DNA from: Lingula anatina
Lineage: Eukaryota > Brachiopoda > Lingulata > Lingulida > Lingulidae
DNA: 64,000 bases
Assembly (NCBI RefSeq): GCF_001039355.2
Contig: NW_019773670.1
Location: 133,661-197,660, forward strand
Direction of reading: 5' to 3'
A program made the translations under genes and the position numbers. Below, piece by piece: positions 24,806-38,200 of this stretch. The notes under the pieces were generated by a model. It did no database searches. It was not told where the DNA came from and was given only the letters and a program-made list of their open reading frames with translations. Within the stretch, counting starts at the first letter, position 1. The number at the start of each line of letters is the position of its first letter.

Positions 24806-25238
24806 TTTTGTGAAACCGGAGCAACTGCTATTTAGAATAATGTGTGACCACCAAAATTTGGAACAACTTTTTATATTCTATATAGAAAAATACACATGTA
24901 ACTGTGAGTTCTTTGAAAGATGGTTATCACGAAAATCAAAACAGACGCGTATATGCAGTGCTAGCCTATAGTGTATTTCAAGAGGAAATTTCCAGATCAA
25001 AAGTAATGACACAATGTCAATTTCAAATCAAAGAAGAATCAATTTGAAGAAATAGATGTATAGTCAAAGAGGCACTGAAATATCGAAATCAGTGCTCAGA
25101 TTGCATTATTGTAACTAGGATTTTGTTTCTTAGACTACATTAAGGCTGCCAACTGGGCAACCATCCATCAAAGTTGGAAAAGTGTCCATCTATTGACCAC
25201 CCCTTGGTCTGCCAGTTGGCCTTGGTCCTCTTCCCCCT
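21504..25238. other. No confident gene; one short open stretch
   Basis: Mostly AT-rich. From about 23073 to 23308 (+) about 78 codons are open (…KHKLMHLKDALRPNY…), ending TGA, without start or splice context; it could be a decayed exon. At about 23630-23690 (+) a phrase reading accccctggctacgggcct-like (…cacctggctacgggcctg) resembles transposon termini common in marine invertebrates. Confidence 0.35.
24767..24808. repeat. (TTTA)n microsatellite
   Basis: About ten TTTA units. On the minus strand it reads AAATAAAT repeatedly, about 430 bp past the stop of the secreted-repeat gene, so it offers many AATAAA polyadenylation hexamers to that gene. Confidence 0.9.
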
Positions 25239-25536
25239 TTACGCTTGCGGGTCCTGGGCCTCGTCATCCCCCTTCAAGCATTTCAGCGCCAGCATTTTCA
25301 ATTTTTTTACCTTTCCCATGATACTGCGCCCGTCTATGCCGTCCTCTGGCACACCAGTAGGCTTTGGTAGGTTTTCCAAACATCCCCTTACTCTTTCTTT
25401 GAGCTCATCTGGAATTTTGGCAACCAAGCATCGGAGCAGCCTCGCTTTTCCGTCATTGTTTGCTGGCTCACCGGTGGGCTCTGGTCCGTCAAAACATTCG
25501 CGAACTTTTGCCACAAGCTTTTTCAGCTTCATGAGC
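25239..25536 (-). repeat. Repeat unit 4 (terminal, truncated)
   Basis: The most diverged unit: ECFDGPEP in place of CLDRPEP, LVAKIPDE in place of LAGSIPDE, and a stop after DPQA where the others continue into the KR linker. Confidence 0.85.
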
Positions 25537-28500
25537 CTAATAAATAAAAATAAAAAAATAATATTAATAATAGAATAATAGCATGTCTATGATATTGTAC
25601 AACCCATTGTACAAAATAAAAATGTATGACATGTAGTAATTATATTAGAGAAAATTCAGATGTTTGACATTACCATAATTAATTTACTTCACAGTATATA
25701 TACAAAACGCAATATTTCATTCAAATGACATATTTTTTAATTACAAGTTCAATATAATACTCTACCTGTAGCTTCACGTTTACAGGGTATGCAGAAATTG
25801 TAGGTCCTGAATTTTGCAGCAACAACAAAAAATCGTACAACGGTTATATATTACCTAGCCAATGGCCCTGGTCCTTCTCCCTCTCCACGCTTCGCTGGTG
25901 TATCCATTGCTTCTGGTTCTTGCGGTTCCTGTGCATCGTCATCTCCCTTCAAGCACTTCAAAACCATCATCTTGATTTTTCTGCCCTTTTCCCTGATACC
26001 GCGCTTGTCTGTGCCGTCCTCTGGCTCACCGGTAGGCCTTGGTAGGTTTTCCAAACATCCCCTCACTCTCTCTTTGAGCTCGTCTGGAATACTGCCAGCC
26101 AAGCATCGGAGCAGCCTCGCTTTTCCGTCATTGTTTGCTGGCTCACCGGTGGGCTCTGGTCGGTCCAAACAATCGCGAACTTTTGCCACAAGCTTTTTCA
26201 GCTTCATGAGCCTAATAAATAATAATAATAAAATAATATTAATAATAGAATAATAGCATGTCTATAATATTGTACAACCCATTGTACAAAATAAAAATGT
26301 ATGACATGTAGTAATTATATTAGAGAAAATTCAGATGTTTGATATTACCATAATTAATTTACTTCACAGTATATATACAAAACGCACTATTTCATTCAAA
26401 TGACATTTTTTTAATTACAAGTTCAATATAATACTCTACCTGTAGCTTCACGTTTACAGGGTATGCAGAAATTGTAGGTCCTGAATTTTGCAGCAACAAC
26501 AAAAACTCGTACAACGGTTATATATTACCTGGCCAATGGCCCTGGTCCTTCTCCCCCTCCACGCTTCGCTGGTGTATCCATCGCTTCTGGTTCTTGCGGG
26601 TCCTGTGCATCGTCATCTCCCTTCAAGCACTTCAAAACCATCATCTTGATTTTTCTGCCCTTTTCCATGATACCGCGCTCGTCTGTGCTGTCCTCTGGCT
26701 CACCGGTAGGCTTTGGTAGGTTTTCCAAACATCCCCTTACTCTCTCTTTGAGCTCATCTGGAATACTGCCAGCCAAGCATCGGAGCAGTCTCGCTTTTCC
26801 GTCATTGTTTGCTGGCTCACCGGTGGGCTCTGGTCGGTCCAAACAATCGCGAACTCTTGCCACAAGCTTTTTCAGCTTCATGAGCCTAAAAAAAAAAATT
26901 ATTAAAATATTAATAGAACAATAGTATACCTATTATAATGTACATCCCATAGTACAAAATAAAAATGTATGACATGTAGTAATTATATTAGAGAAAATTC
27001 AGATGTTTGACATTACCATAATTAATTTACTTCACAGAATAAAAAAACGCACTATTTCATTCAAATGGCATTTTTTTTAAATTTACAAGTTCAATATAAT
27101 ACTCTACATGTAGCTTCACAAGTACAGGGTATACAGAAATTGTAGGTCCTGAATTTTGCAACAACTACAATAATCATACAACAGTTATATATTACCTGGC
27201 TAATGGCCCTGGTCCTTCTCCCTCTCCACGCTTCGCTGGTGTATCCATTGCTTCTGGTTCTTGCGGTTCCTGTGCACCGTCACCTCCCTTCAAGCACTTA
27301 ATAAGCATTATCTTGATTATTCTGCCCTTTTCCCTGATGCCGCGCTCTTCTGGCAGACCGGTAGGCTTTGGTAGGTTTTCCAAACATTCTCCCACTTTCG
27401 CTTTGAGCTCGTCTGGAATTTTGCCAGCCAAGCATCCGAGCAGCCTCGCTTTTCCGTCAATGTTTGCTGGCTCACCGGTAGGCTCTGGTCGGTCCAAACA
27501 TTCGTCAACTTTTTCAAGCACTTTCAGCTTCAAGAGCCTAAAAAATGAAATGAAATAAAAATAATAAAAACAACAATAATAATAATAGAACGACAGTCTG
27601 TCTGTACGCGGCAAATATAGAACCTGGACTTCGAATTAAAACTACAGTAGACAACGGTTACTACAAATTTTTATGACCACAGTGTTGTCGCCATCGTTTA
27701 AAAACGGGGAAGGACATTTTGGAATATGAAAAACACCGTATAATACGTATAAATGGCATTCATTGAATAATGTGAATGAAACAGACTAATATTGTGACTC
27801 GTGACAGAAATTCAAAGAATTTTTTTAACTTGTAAACTGAAAAAATGATCGATTTCCGAGGAATCTCTGTAACTAATGTAGTAAGATTTTATCAAGAAAA
27901 TTGGCATTATTCACGACGAGAGCGAGAACCACAATTCGGTGCCAGCGTCTTGTGTAGGAGATACGAGACCCTCATTACGATGTTTCATTAAAAATGCATT
28001 TTTTTTGCCTCTTTTCTGATAACTCTTCTGTGAACTCTTCAAACAATGCCCGGTCACCAGATAGTGGTGCTTATTTTTGTGATTGAATATACATTAAATG
28101 GGGCTGAAAAGTGTTCAGGTGAGGGAGATCTGTTTAAAAGCGATATTAGAGGACCATTCCCACAGATATTTGGATCGATCTAACTCCCTGGGGAGGCTCA
28201 CTAAATTGCTATCAACTTAACCGGCTTAAATGTCTGTCACGCCTAGTAAAGCTGTTAGGAGGTAAGTATCTTTACCCCTAGCTGATTCGGATAGCAATTT
28301 AGTGAGACACCCCAGGAAGTTAGACCGATCGATCTAGGCATGGGAATCTAGTTTCCACCCTAAAAACGCTGCTGCTTCGTCAAAACGTTGAGTATGCAAA
28401 TGTATCTTTGATGCGCCATCACTATTTCATAACATGACTTTTATTTGGCATTATTTTAGCAGATGAAGAAACAATTCTAACGTATCGATCTTCCTCAAGA

Positions 28501-28822
28501 CATGCTTAATATAGATCTAAACCCATTACTCGCGAATCAGTGCTGTATGGTTTTTTTACAGATCAGTAGTGTGATTATACCTGTCTTAGAATTTTAAAAA
28601 TTCAATATATTCCTTATCATTTTAAGTATAAGTCATCAAAATTGCATTTATGCCATTACTTGTCCGTCATGCATCAATGATACATCATTATACTGAAGCG
28701 TGAAAGATATGTACGTACATGTAAGCAAAGATAAATATTGAGAAAAAAAGCACTTACATGGGCCTGCGGGCTGAGGCCAAACAGACGACAGCGGCCAAAA
28801 CAACGAGTGTTGCGAACTTCAT
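25239..28822 (-). CDS. Secreted precursor of four tandem cysteine-containing units, family unknown
   Basis: Five coding exons on the minus strand: 28758-28822, 27196-27537, 26529-26885, 25855-26211 and 25239-25536 (stop TAA), 472 residues in frame. Exon 1 encodes a signal peptide (MKFATLVVLAAVVCLASA) followed by RR. Each later exon is one homologous unit of 98-119 residues, and all internal exons have the same phase (2-2), so they can be duplicated without a frameshift. Each unit has four cysteines in the contexts ECLDRPEPTGEP, RLLRCLA, GCLENLPKPTG and LKCLKG. Units 1-3 end with DTPAKRGEGEGPGPLAR or a close variant, containing a KR site suited to a prohormone convertase. Unit 4 stops early at DPQA and lacks this linker. 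Within each unit the two halves are themselves similar (CL-x4-PTG-x-P … C). I do not recognise the family. A processed multi-copy peptide, a defence peptide or a structural secreted protein are all possible. No function is claimed. Confidence 0.8.
25855..26211 (-). repeat. Repeat unit 3
   Basis: A 357-bp exon of 119 codons, nearly identical to unit 2; the flanking introns are also nearly identical, pointing to recent duplication with a period of about 674 bp. Confidence 0.9.
26529..26885 (-). repeat. Repeat unit 2
   Basis: A 357-bp exon of 119 codons, with the linker variant KRGGGEGPGPLAR. Confidence 0.9.
27196..27537 (-). repeat. Repeat unit 1
   Basis: A 342-bp exon of 114 codons, five residues shorter than units 2 and 3 in the loop after PKPTG. 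It follows the signal-peptide exon. Confidence 0.9.
28152..28348. mobile_element. Inverted-repeat MITE inside the first intron of the repeat gene
   Basis: The arms 28172-28213 and 28290-28335 are imperfect reverse complements sharing ctcactaaattgctatc and gatcgatc. A shorter attccca match extends the ends outward. It lies between the signal-peptide exon and unit 1. Confidence 0.7.
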
Positions 28823-29689
28823 CCTTGGTCAGTTGAACTGTGTCTCTTCCCAGAGGAGTGATTTTATCAGATTTTTCTGGATCTTTTATAGGATATTATT
28901 GATTGTTCACCTGTTATGTTTGGGGAGAAGGGTGTTCCTTTCCGTCAAATCACTACATTGGATTAATAAAATAAAAAAGGCCTGATCCAACATACATATA
29001 ATTGTGACTCACCGTGATGTATTTATTCATATGGTTTAATTTGATATACAGTACTATGAGTACACAATCCATCAAATTATGGTCGTTCTAATGGTACAAT
29101 GGTCTTGATTTATAAAGTATTTTTTAAAACCACTTATAATATTTGAAAAGCTGTGATTACTTCCTTTTTATCCTGTTTGTTGAAAGAAAATACACAAGGA
29201 CAAGTGTGCTAATGACGCATATCAATTTCAACTGATCAAACGAAGTTATTTGTTCAGGTAGTAGCCTTTTAAAGATATACCGAACCCTGTCGGTCGGGTA
29301 ATTACGTCGGAAATTACCAGTTGAAGTAATAAATAAGTATTTGCGGTAGTCAACCAGCTCATTTAAGTCAGGATCAGTTCTTAGTTAATGCTTATTTGTG
29401 ACTTCTATAAAGATCCACGCTAGTTTACTTGTTTCTGCATTTTTCAATTTAGATAGGGAATTTATCAACAAAATTAGAACACTAGTAAAAAGCTCGCCGC
29501 TTTCTTTTGACGATGGCACTAGTGTTAACTTATGATTCGTTGTACATTTCTGTGTCAGTAAGATCTATCTCGTTGGTGTAGGAATTTTTTAAAGCTTTCA
29601 TTATTCAAAACTGCTTTTTTTTTTTAAACGGTAGCCACTAACGTGTGAAACAATGGACGGGGGCGGGTATCGCTCCTCTTACTAACTAA

Positions 29690-29917
29690 TACCCCCTTAA
29701 TTTACACTGGACGGCGTCCTTTCTGCGTCCTTTCTGCGACCATGACATTTGGCATCGCTGTGGTCTTAATAAGGAGGCACGAGCATTGATTTTGTATCAG
29801 AATAAATGCTCAATGATCTGCCAGTTGTCGGCACGTAAAGTATTATCATTTTTTTAACTCTCAAATGGGGCCGTACTGCTGGACGCAGAAAGGACGCCGT
29901 CCAGTGTAAAGGGGGCT
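29690..29917. mobile_element. MITE copy 2, TAA target-site duplication
   Basis: A 228-bp element matching 1331-1542 over its whole length, including tggcatcgctgtggtcttaa and the same ends, and again flanked by TAA (29687-29689 and 29918-29920). It is longer because the left end carries a short internal duplication (gcgtcctttct twice) and an extra AAT. Confidence 0.9.
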
Positions 29918-30184
29918 TAACCAACGAAGTAACAAACGAACTGAATGTGGACAGACAGGCATCTATAACGACTTAGGTTTATGCAGTAAATTAAGGTTGT
30001 CATTTATCATGGGTTGCACAAATGAGGAAAACGTTTAAAGTCATACAATGAGTGTTAGTCTTTCATCTTTCATATGCCAAAAAAAGTTTTTCCTGAAATT
30101 TTCAGAATTTTTCTCCATAATCGCCAAGGTTAATCATATCCAAAACTATTGACAAAATTATCTAAATACTAAATTGATTAACTA

Positions 30185-30272
30185 AAATTAAATTAAATTA
30201 AATTAAATTAAATTAAATTAAATTAAATTAAATTAAATTAAATTAAATTAAATTAAATTAAATTAAATTAAA
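30185..30272. repeat. (AAATT)n pentanucleotide microsatellite
   Basis: About seventeen uninterrupted units. Confidence 0.95.
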
Positions 30273-32242
30273 TTTAATTTAAAAAGAAAATTCTAGGAGG
30301 GGACCCTGCAACTATAGACCCAAGACTCTAGACCTGCTGACACTCTATGAACGGATTTTACACCTTCACTATTTTATCATTGCACTTATAACGATCAAAT
30401 TGGTACATCGCAGAAGCTAAACCTACAATGTAGCCCAGTTCAAAAAGAGGGATGCCTTGACACGTATTTATGTCTAAAACCTCATGATAACGCATACATA
30501 ATACTTTTTAGTAAAAGTCCGAGAGTTTCTTTTATGGGGTTTTCTTTTCCTTCGTCCTGTTTTCTTCTTTTCTTTTCTTTTCACTTCTTTTCTTTTCTTT
30601 TTTTTCACCTTTTTTCCTTTTTTTAATTATTTTGTGTGTGTGTGTGGGGGGGGGGGAGAGAGAGAGGGGGGGGGGGGGGGGGAACTGCCAGTTTCGGTTT
30701 CAGGTATTTTTTTTCGTTTCCATTTTGGATCTTTACAATTATGTTGGCATTGTGTTGCTTGTAAATGTATAATTCGACAAAGGGTCTACACGGTAAATAC
30801 CAGCACAAGTACAAAGGCCTACCGGTAATTTACCGTCACCGTAGGACTAATCTATAATTGCAACAACTTTTATTCTCTTTTGGGAATAAAACATTGAATT
30901 GTTGATTTGGTTAAAGTACTTTTTATGAAACAAATTGGGTGATTTCTCCATTTCAGATTAAGATAAACATGTGAACTTAAAGTAAAAAAAACTTTTTTTA
31001 CAACTATTGGGAAGAGCACGGTCGCAGAAGTAGCCCCATGAAAACGAGGCCACTGTGCGGAAGAGAACTGAAACCGAGGCTGCAGTTTAAACGGGATGGA
31101 TGCAGACTTCACCCAGCTCCGAAGTACGCCCAGTAAAATTAAGACCGAAAAGGAGCATATTGAAAATGGCCAGAGCGTCAAGACTGGTTGCAACATAATT
31201 AACATTAGATCAGTAATTAGAGAGTCAGTATTAGGTTGGTATATACGCGCACAGCGCTCTTAATTCCCACTGGTTTCTTTCGCCGGCCAAAAATGGGGGC
31301 CCTTTCAAGTTCCAAAAGAAGTTCTTATTAGAAACACACAAGTGCCCACACTACTTGTTATGAGTATGAGCTGCTCTAAATTACACTTATAAAAAGCAGA
31401 TACCTTTGTAGAATGAAGCAAGCCCATTTATGCAGTTAATAACAAGTCCTACAAGTTACTAAAAGTATCTTATGCATATATATTTGTTACATGCAAAGAG
31501 TAAAGATCAAAATTTTCTTTTCCATGTTGTTTTTAATTTGTTCCCCCTCCAAAACTGAAAACATGACTAAACCACAGGTTAGATTGCACTTCTTTTTCCA
31601 TAGTACAAACATTCATTAGTTAACCAAGTGTTCTTGTAATATATGGTCCCTGGCATGTGCTAGCCCTTATGAAAAAGTCCTACAGGAACCTATGGGACTT
31701 TTTCGTTAGGGCTGTTGTGCTATAACATCAAAATAGTGTAAGCACATCATATCAAAGACTTTATACAGGAGTGCAACAAATAAATTTTAATGTTATCTAG
31801 TCTAATGACTTAATGGTTTGGTAAACTAAGAATTATTCACAGGTCAGAGACTGTTTGTTCTGATATATTTTGTTTCATGGGTAAGTATCAAGATCTGTCA
31901 GAGCAGGGAAAATGGTCTCTACCAGTTACCAGTATGTTGTTTAAATAGAATTTATCGTGAAATATTGATCTTCAAATGTTGAATTGTTGAACCTTCAGTT
32001 GGAACAGTGGTCTTGCTTACATACTTTTAAAAAATTTCTTTTTTGCCAGTTTTGATTTAGATATTGGAACTTAAGTACCTTTGGACTGCCCAAATAATTA
32101 TATCAATCCTGCTTTATTACAGAGAGTCCTTTGATCTAAAATTATGCCTAATAGTAATCCAAGTTGCATATGAAGGACTCCTGAATCATCCTAGCTCGTC
32201 TCTTGATTATTCTTATAAATGCAGTGTCTTTATTCATTTTAG

Positions 32243-35200
32243 GATATGTGTTCTGGAGCCTGTTCCAAGGATTGGGACCTATGATATGGTTTTATCCCCT
32301 GAATGAACTAGAAATCTCAGGATATGAAGTATTCTGCCTGTTGTGGCTAAGTCCAATTGTAACCTGTATTTCTCCAATATTTCATCTCATTCAACACCCA
32401 TGGGTGCTGGGCGGCCTACGTTTATTTATGGTCGGTTGCATTGCATCTTTCCAAGCACCAACAACATTACAGCGCCTGATACTTCTGGCCTTGGGAAATG
32501 GGGCAGCCATGTTGGTTTTGGTGGCCACGCTGTGGAAAGATTCTACATATCAGAGGTATCATTTTGGTGTTATTTCAGTTAATTCTTCTCGCTTATGTTT
32601 GTAAAATCCAAACACTCTCATTCAGTTTTTTTTCTTTTGAAAAGTGAGGATTATATTTTGTATGTGTTTGTGAAATGTAAGCCTTTTTTAGTAGGAAATT
32701 TGATTAGCTGTGTATGTAGAAAGTTAATTTTTGGAAATGCAACTTTAAGCGTTATGAATTGGTGATTTGATTTCTGGGTTGACTTTATAAGACCATCAGT
32801 GTATACCCCAGGTGACTGTTTCTGCTGGTGAGATAACTAAATTTTAATATTATTATTATTATAATATTCCAAGCCTGGATATTACATTTCAGATACCTGA
32901 CATTTTGGGGTCTTATGGTGGGCTTCTTTGCAGTTTTGGCAGGGAGGATATGGTTCACCTCTTTTATCCCAACATGGTGGGACAATCCAACCAATTCAGC
33001 AGTCCTTGCAGTAGGACTCATAGCTACAGTAGACAAAATAATGTCTGGTATGTGAAGAAAAGGGAGATATTGCAGGGTGTTTGTGTAGAATCATCATGAT
33101 ACCAAAGTTATGAAATTGTAACTTCCAAAAATAAATTGATTGACAAGTACTGTTTTTAGTTCAGTCCTTCACAATCAGTTTCCATGTATTTATATGGTGC
33201 TTAAAAGAAGAACAGTTGGAATCAAAAACTACTTGTCGATGAGATTGTAAATAGAAGTTTATATAAAATAATTATAAAACACAAGCTGAAATGTTTTCAT
33301 ACTGTTAGTTATGGCCAAATTAGATGCATATACCATCTACTGGTCATGTTGTAACAACATCTCTTGACTCACATTAGTCTGATGAAGACCTACGTCCAGG
33401 TTTGCTGTATGGTAATTGTATGAAAACATTTCAGCTTGTGATTTATCTTAATTATATATAATACTATATCCAACCACCAAGCTCTAATGGATATCTTTTG
33501 TTAAATAAAACTTATTTATAAAAATCCGGCACAGGCATAATTTATCCTGATATGCCAGTGATAATATTATTTGAGTCCTCTCAATAGTTATAATCAACAG
33601 TTTTTCCTCTGGTTTTCTATTTTCTTTAATTTCTTTTTACAACCAAGGTGGTGATAGTCTGCCAGTCCAGAAAATCTCTTCCCCAAGGCCTTATTGGCTG
33701 TCCACTGGCGTAGGCTTTGGTAGCCTTCTCTATCTTACTCACTGGATATTTGGAGAAGTTTCCATAGCAACAAGATGGGTGGTGACTGGATACCCTGACC
33801 ATGGCCCTCAGCCTAACCCCTGGGGGTAAGAGAGAGATGAGAGCTCCTCTTTTAGATTTTAAATGGATTTATGAATGAATAAAAATGATATACAGTACTA
33901 ACATTTGTAACTAGCAAAGTGCTATTAGGTTATATATAAATAAAGACCTAGTTTTGGATGTAGTTCTTTTCTTCTCTTGAAGCTAATCTAATAAGTTTTA
34001 TGTGGCATATTTGATAGACAATAAAGTACTTTGTATTAATCTGTTAACACAGGAACAATGTCTTTGTGACAATTAACCATGACCTTACAGATGGGATGTT
34101 TGTCCTAGATAATTTTAATCTTTGTGCTTTTTGTTATAAATATAAATAAATTAAGTGCTATAATTATTCTTGTTTACATCCTCAGAAGTGAAAATATCTC
34201 AATTTCAGGGCTTCCATTCTTATTTCCCTAGCTTTTGGCATACTGGTATGCTGCAGGTTTTCTGCATCTAAAATTTGGTGGATTGATGGAGCTCTGAGCC
34301 TGGTGGGCCTGTACTATTTGCCCACATGGCAAGGATTTGCATGTAAGTTGTGGCAGTCTGGGGCATATATGTACAGTATGCTGATAAACGGGTTCTTGCT
34401 CATACATTTTTGTTTTATCAACATTACATTCTAAATAAAAAAATTATTTAATTTGCAAAAAATAAAAAAAAGAACAGCATGTACTTCATGAAAAATAGAA
34501 AACAGAAATAACCAAAAAATATGTGCTTGCACAAGATAAAGCAGTCTGTGTGTACTGTGCTAGATGGGAATGATGTATACAGTATGTGATAGTGGAGGCA
34601 GTGTGCGTTTGTGTGATATTCCAGCTAGTATACTTCCATTCTATTATTGTTCACAATATTGTTGAATTTAAATTGATATCTGTGTAGATTCTATATTTTT
34701 ACAGACTTAATGCAAAATGTACTTAATTCTTCAAATCTTGTAGGTGCTAACCTCCTGGCTATTTACACCATGTCCATCTGGCCAGAGATGATTGACCGAC
34801 TAAGCAGGTGTCCAGCGGGACCTACACTGACCCTATCTGTAGTCACTTATCTGGTAGAGATCTTCTTTTCGGTGTGGACTGTGGCATACAACTTTGTCCC
34901 CGGAGGAGAGTTCACTAGAGAACACACTGACTATCTTATTGGCTTCATGGTGGTATGCTTAGGCTTGGGACTCTTTACAAGTAAGTTGCAACCAATGACT
35001 GAATATTTAACTGGCAAAACATATAGGATGATGTACATATTCTTGTGATATACAAACGTGCTAATTCTGTGAATAAGCAATACTCCGAAGATGCTTAGTG
35101 AACTTGCTTTGACAATGAGGTTTGTTTGCTTTGATTGAAGGAAATATCTCAGTTTTGTGTAAATATATGATTGATTTTCTGAGGATGTTATCAGGGAAAA

Positions 35201-38200
35201 TGGGCCTAATATGTTTCTTTTTCCTGCAAAGGCTCAAGTGTAAAAGTCCCTGGCCACACAGCCTTCAGTTTGAAGAAGCCCAATGGCACAGTGAAGGGAG
35301 CTCTATTGTGTATGGTGTTACTGGGTCTGGGAGGATTTCTGTCAAGGCAGGACCCTAACAGATATAATCATCCAGTGAAGGTATCAATAACATGCTATAG
35401 AAATGGTCCACTGTGTTAAAAAGTCTCATTCACTTATAACTTTCTTTTTTTTTTTTAAGTACGAGAAATTGTCAAAAAATGTACATGTTTTTGTATTGAG
35501 TTTTAAGCTTTTAAAAATGGATAATTTGTTTAGTCATATTTCCCTAATTTCACTGAATTTTGGTTCATATTCCCAGTATTCACCCAAGACATTCCGTGCC
35601 GCTATATGGACGTACCACTTCGGATATGATAACAAAGGATGGCCAAGTTTGGAGAGGTCCTTTCAACTATTAAATGATACAGGTAAGGGGAAAAACTAAG
35701 TCAAGGATATGTGCAAAATGACAAGTAAGACCACTAAATGTAGATCCCGGACTGCACTGACTAACTTGGAGAGGTTCTTATGGTGGAGAGGTTCTTCTTA
35801 TGGTAATATAATAAAGGTGATGAGGGAGTTGAATATTCATTTGGAGAATTTCCTCTGTTGTTGATGTTTTATGGTGAATTATAAGAGTTGTTAGATTTTA
35901 TGTTCAGAAATGAGGAAAATGTAGGGTAATGAAAATTAACTAACATTTATTTAATCATGAATCTTCATTCTTCAACCCTGGAGCAGATGGGGAGAGGGGA
36001 TCAAGTAACTGTGGTGCATTTATGAATGACTAACAATATTCAAAATCTCAGGTGCTGACTTCATTACTCTCCTGGAGAGTGATGCATCCAAGCCATTCCT
36101 GGGTAATAACGACCTTGGGATGTGGTTAGGGGAGAGGCTGGGCATGTATGTGGACTTTGGACCCGCTACAAAAGACCACACTTGGGGGTAAGAATTGGGT
36201 CATGTTTAAGTTAGACCAGTGTTACAGTGTAGATTAAAAAATGTGGTGTGTAGGTCATTAGTTCAAGTAGCTGTATAAAATGGCGAGTGTTTGCTGTGTG
36301 AAGGGGACACTTTACTTTTCCAGACTCATACATGATAAATTGTACAAGGGCTGAAATGCTGATGAAATTAGTTTTTGTAGTAACAGTATTACCCTTTTCT
36401 TATGAATAAAAACGAACCGATGAATTTTTTTTACCTTCTTTCAACCCGGTTCAGAAACTTGAAAATAGTATTAAAACAGTTCTTACACTTCTATATAGGT
36501 CCTACTGTAGTTTTTCCCTTACTTGTGAATACATTTCCTGTGTTTGTGAATGTTTTGTCTGCCACTTTCTTTCATCCTGATATCATTTTTGTTTTACAGA
36601 AATCTTATCCTCTCCAAGTATCCCATTGTCAAGTCTAAACATCATCTGCTTCCTTCTCCACATGGTTAGTATTTGTATATGAATATGATGCTTTCATGTC
36701 AAAAGTGTGTGCTGTTTATCATTGTAGTATACAGGTACTGTATTTCTAAACCTACATTGTGTATGTGTTTAAATTCATAATAAAAATATTCCATATAATC
36801 AGCATTTTTCTTTCTTCTTACAGGTGAGCTCGCTCCTGGCATTACAGCTACGGTGAACTATAGCGGTAGTCTAGTGGACTTTGTGGTCACACACATGGGC
36901 AATGACCGGGATGTACTGGACAGGGAACTGCAGGCAAAGTTTTTAGCCAATGAACTGAAAAATAGGTCAGTTCAAATTTTCAAACGAATTCTTTGTAGCT
37001 GATGCAGTGATAACAGATATGACAGTATATTAAAATTTTTAAAAAAATCACATTTATAATAAGAATATGGCTTAAGGCATTTGTATTATTTGTAAAGTTC
37101 ACTATTCAGTTTTGAACCCATAGGTATGGTACACTGTGATGCCAAGTAGATATTTTCTGAAGAGACACTCAAAGAGAATATTTATTTTTTCACCTGAAGA
37201 AGTAAATTAGTTTGTAAAGAATTATCACCCTACCAGTCTGTGCCAGCTACATTTAGCCCACCACTGACCTGCTTCACAAAAAGAGACTTTGACACAAAAT
37301 AAAGCGACAATAGTTAAAGTATATGAAATAAATTCCATTTATTTTATTATAGGAAAGACACATCTCAGACCACTACTTTATTTAAATAAACTACTCTGGA
37401 TTTATCTTATGGTTTTGGACAATGAATCCATAAAATAACAGTTCCCTCCAGACAAATAGTTTGATATATGACATGGCCAAACCTTCAGAATTAATACAAT
37501 ACCTTGTCACACAAGGGCAACTTTGTTTTACTGTAGTTAATAATTAAAATCAAAATCACAATTATATCTTTTGTCAATTTTTGCTTTCAGGATAACTTTC
37601 AAAATGCCCAATCATATATCTAATCACGTAGTTTACCTAAGCGTTTATTATAGAATTATGTAGAATTTTTGGAACATCTTTCAGCAAGAACCCAGCCGTC
37701 TTCCTCGGTTATGTCACCTCCTCCCCTGGGAGCAGAGACTACTACCAGTTCATCAACCAAGGTCAGGTCAAGGACATTGATGCCACAGACAGGGAGAGAT
37801 GGTGTGAATACATTATGTATAAAAAACTTATCAGGTAAGTGACAGGTTTAAAGATTAAAAATTGGTAAAAGAATATATTTAGATATAATGATAAACATTC
37901 TTTTAATGTATTTTAATGTGCAACATTAATCACGTATCAGGTAAACTAAAATAAAATGAGGCCTGAGAATTGTATATATGTTCTGATACTGCATGGACAT
38001 CATTTTTGCTTCGGGCCTGATTATTTCTAAACTATAGTGTCCCAAAAGGCAAGAAGACGAAAAGTGTTTGGCACATTCAGAAGTGAACAAGGAATAGGCT
38101 ATTAACATATATTTTTTTAATTAATATTTTTTTCTTGAAAAATTGGCAGTGGAAAGAACTAATATTTATATACACACATTTATGCAGTAAGAATTCAAAT

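Larger units (their letters stand above)
28823..31870. other. No gene seen; repeats only
   Basis: Intergenic sequence between the repeat-precursor promoter side and CWH43. It contains a second MITE copy, an (AAATT)n satellite and a G-rich low-complexity run at about 30636-30682. Confidence 0.5.

Noticed and set aside
24767-24808. CRISPR-like or regulatory short repeat array
   Set aside because: Simple TTTA microsatellite without spacers.
25174-27558. Plus-strand open frames across the repeat array
   Set aside because: They are antisense shadows of the four minus-strand units and lack splice or start logic.
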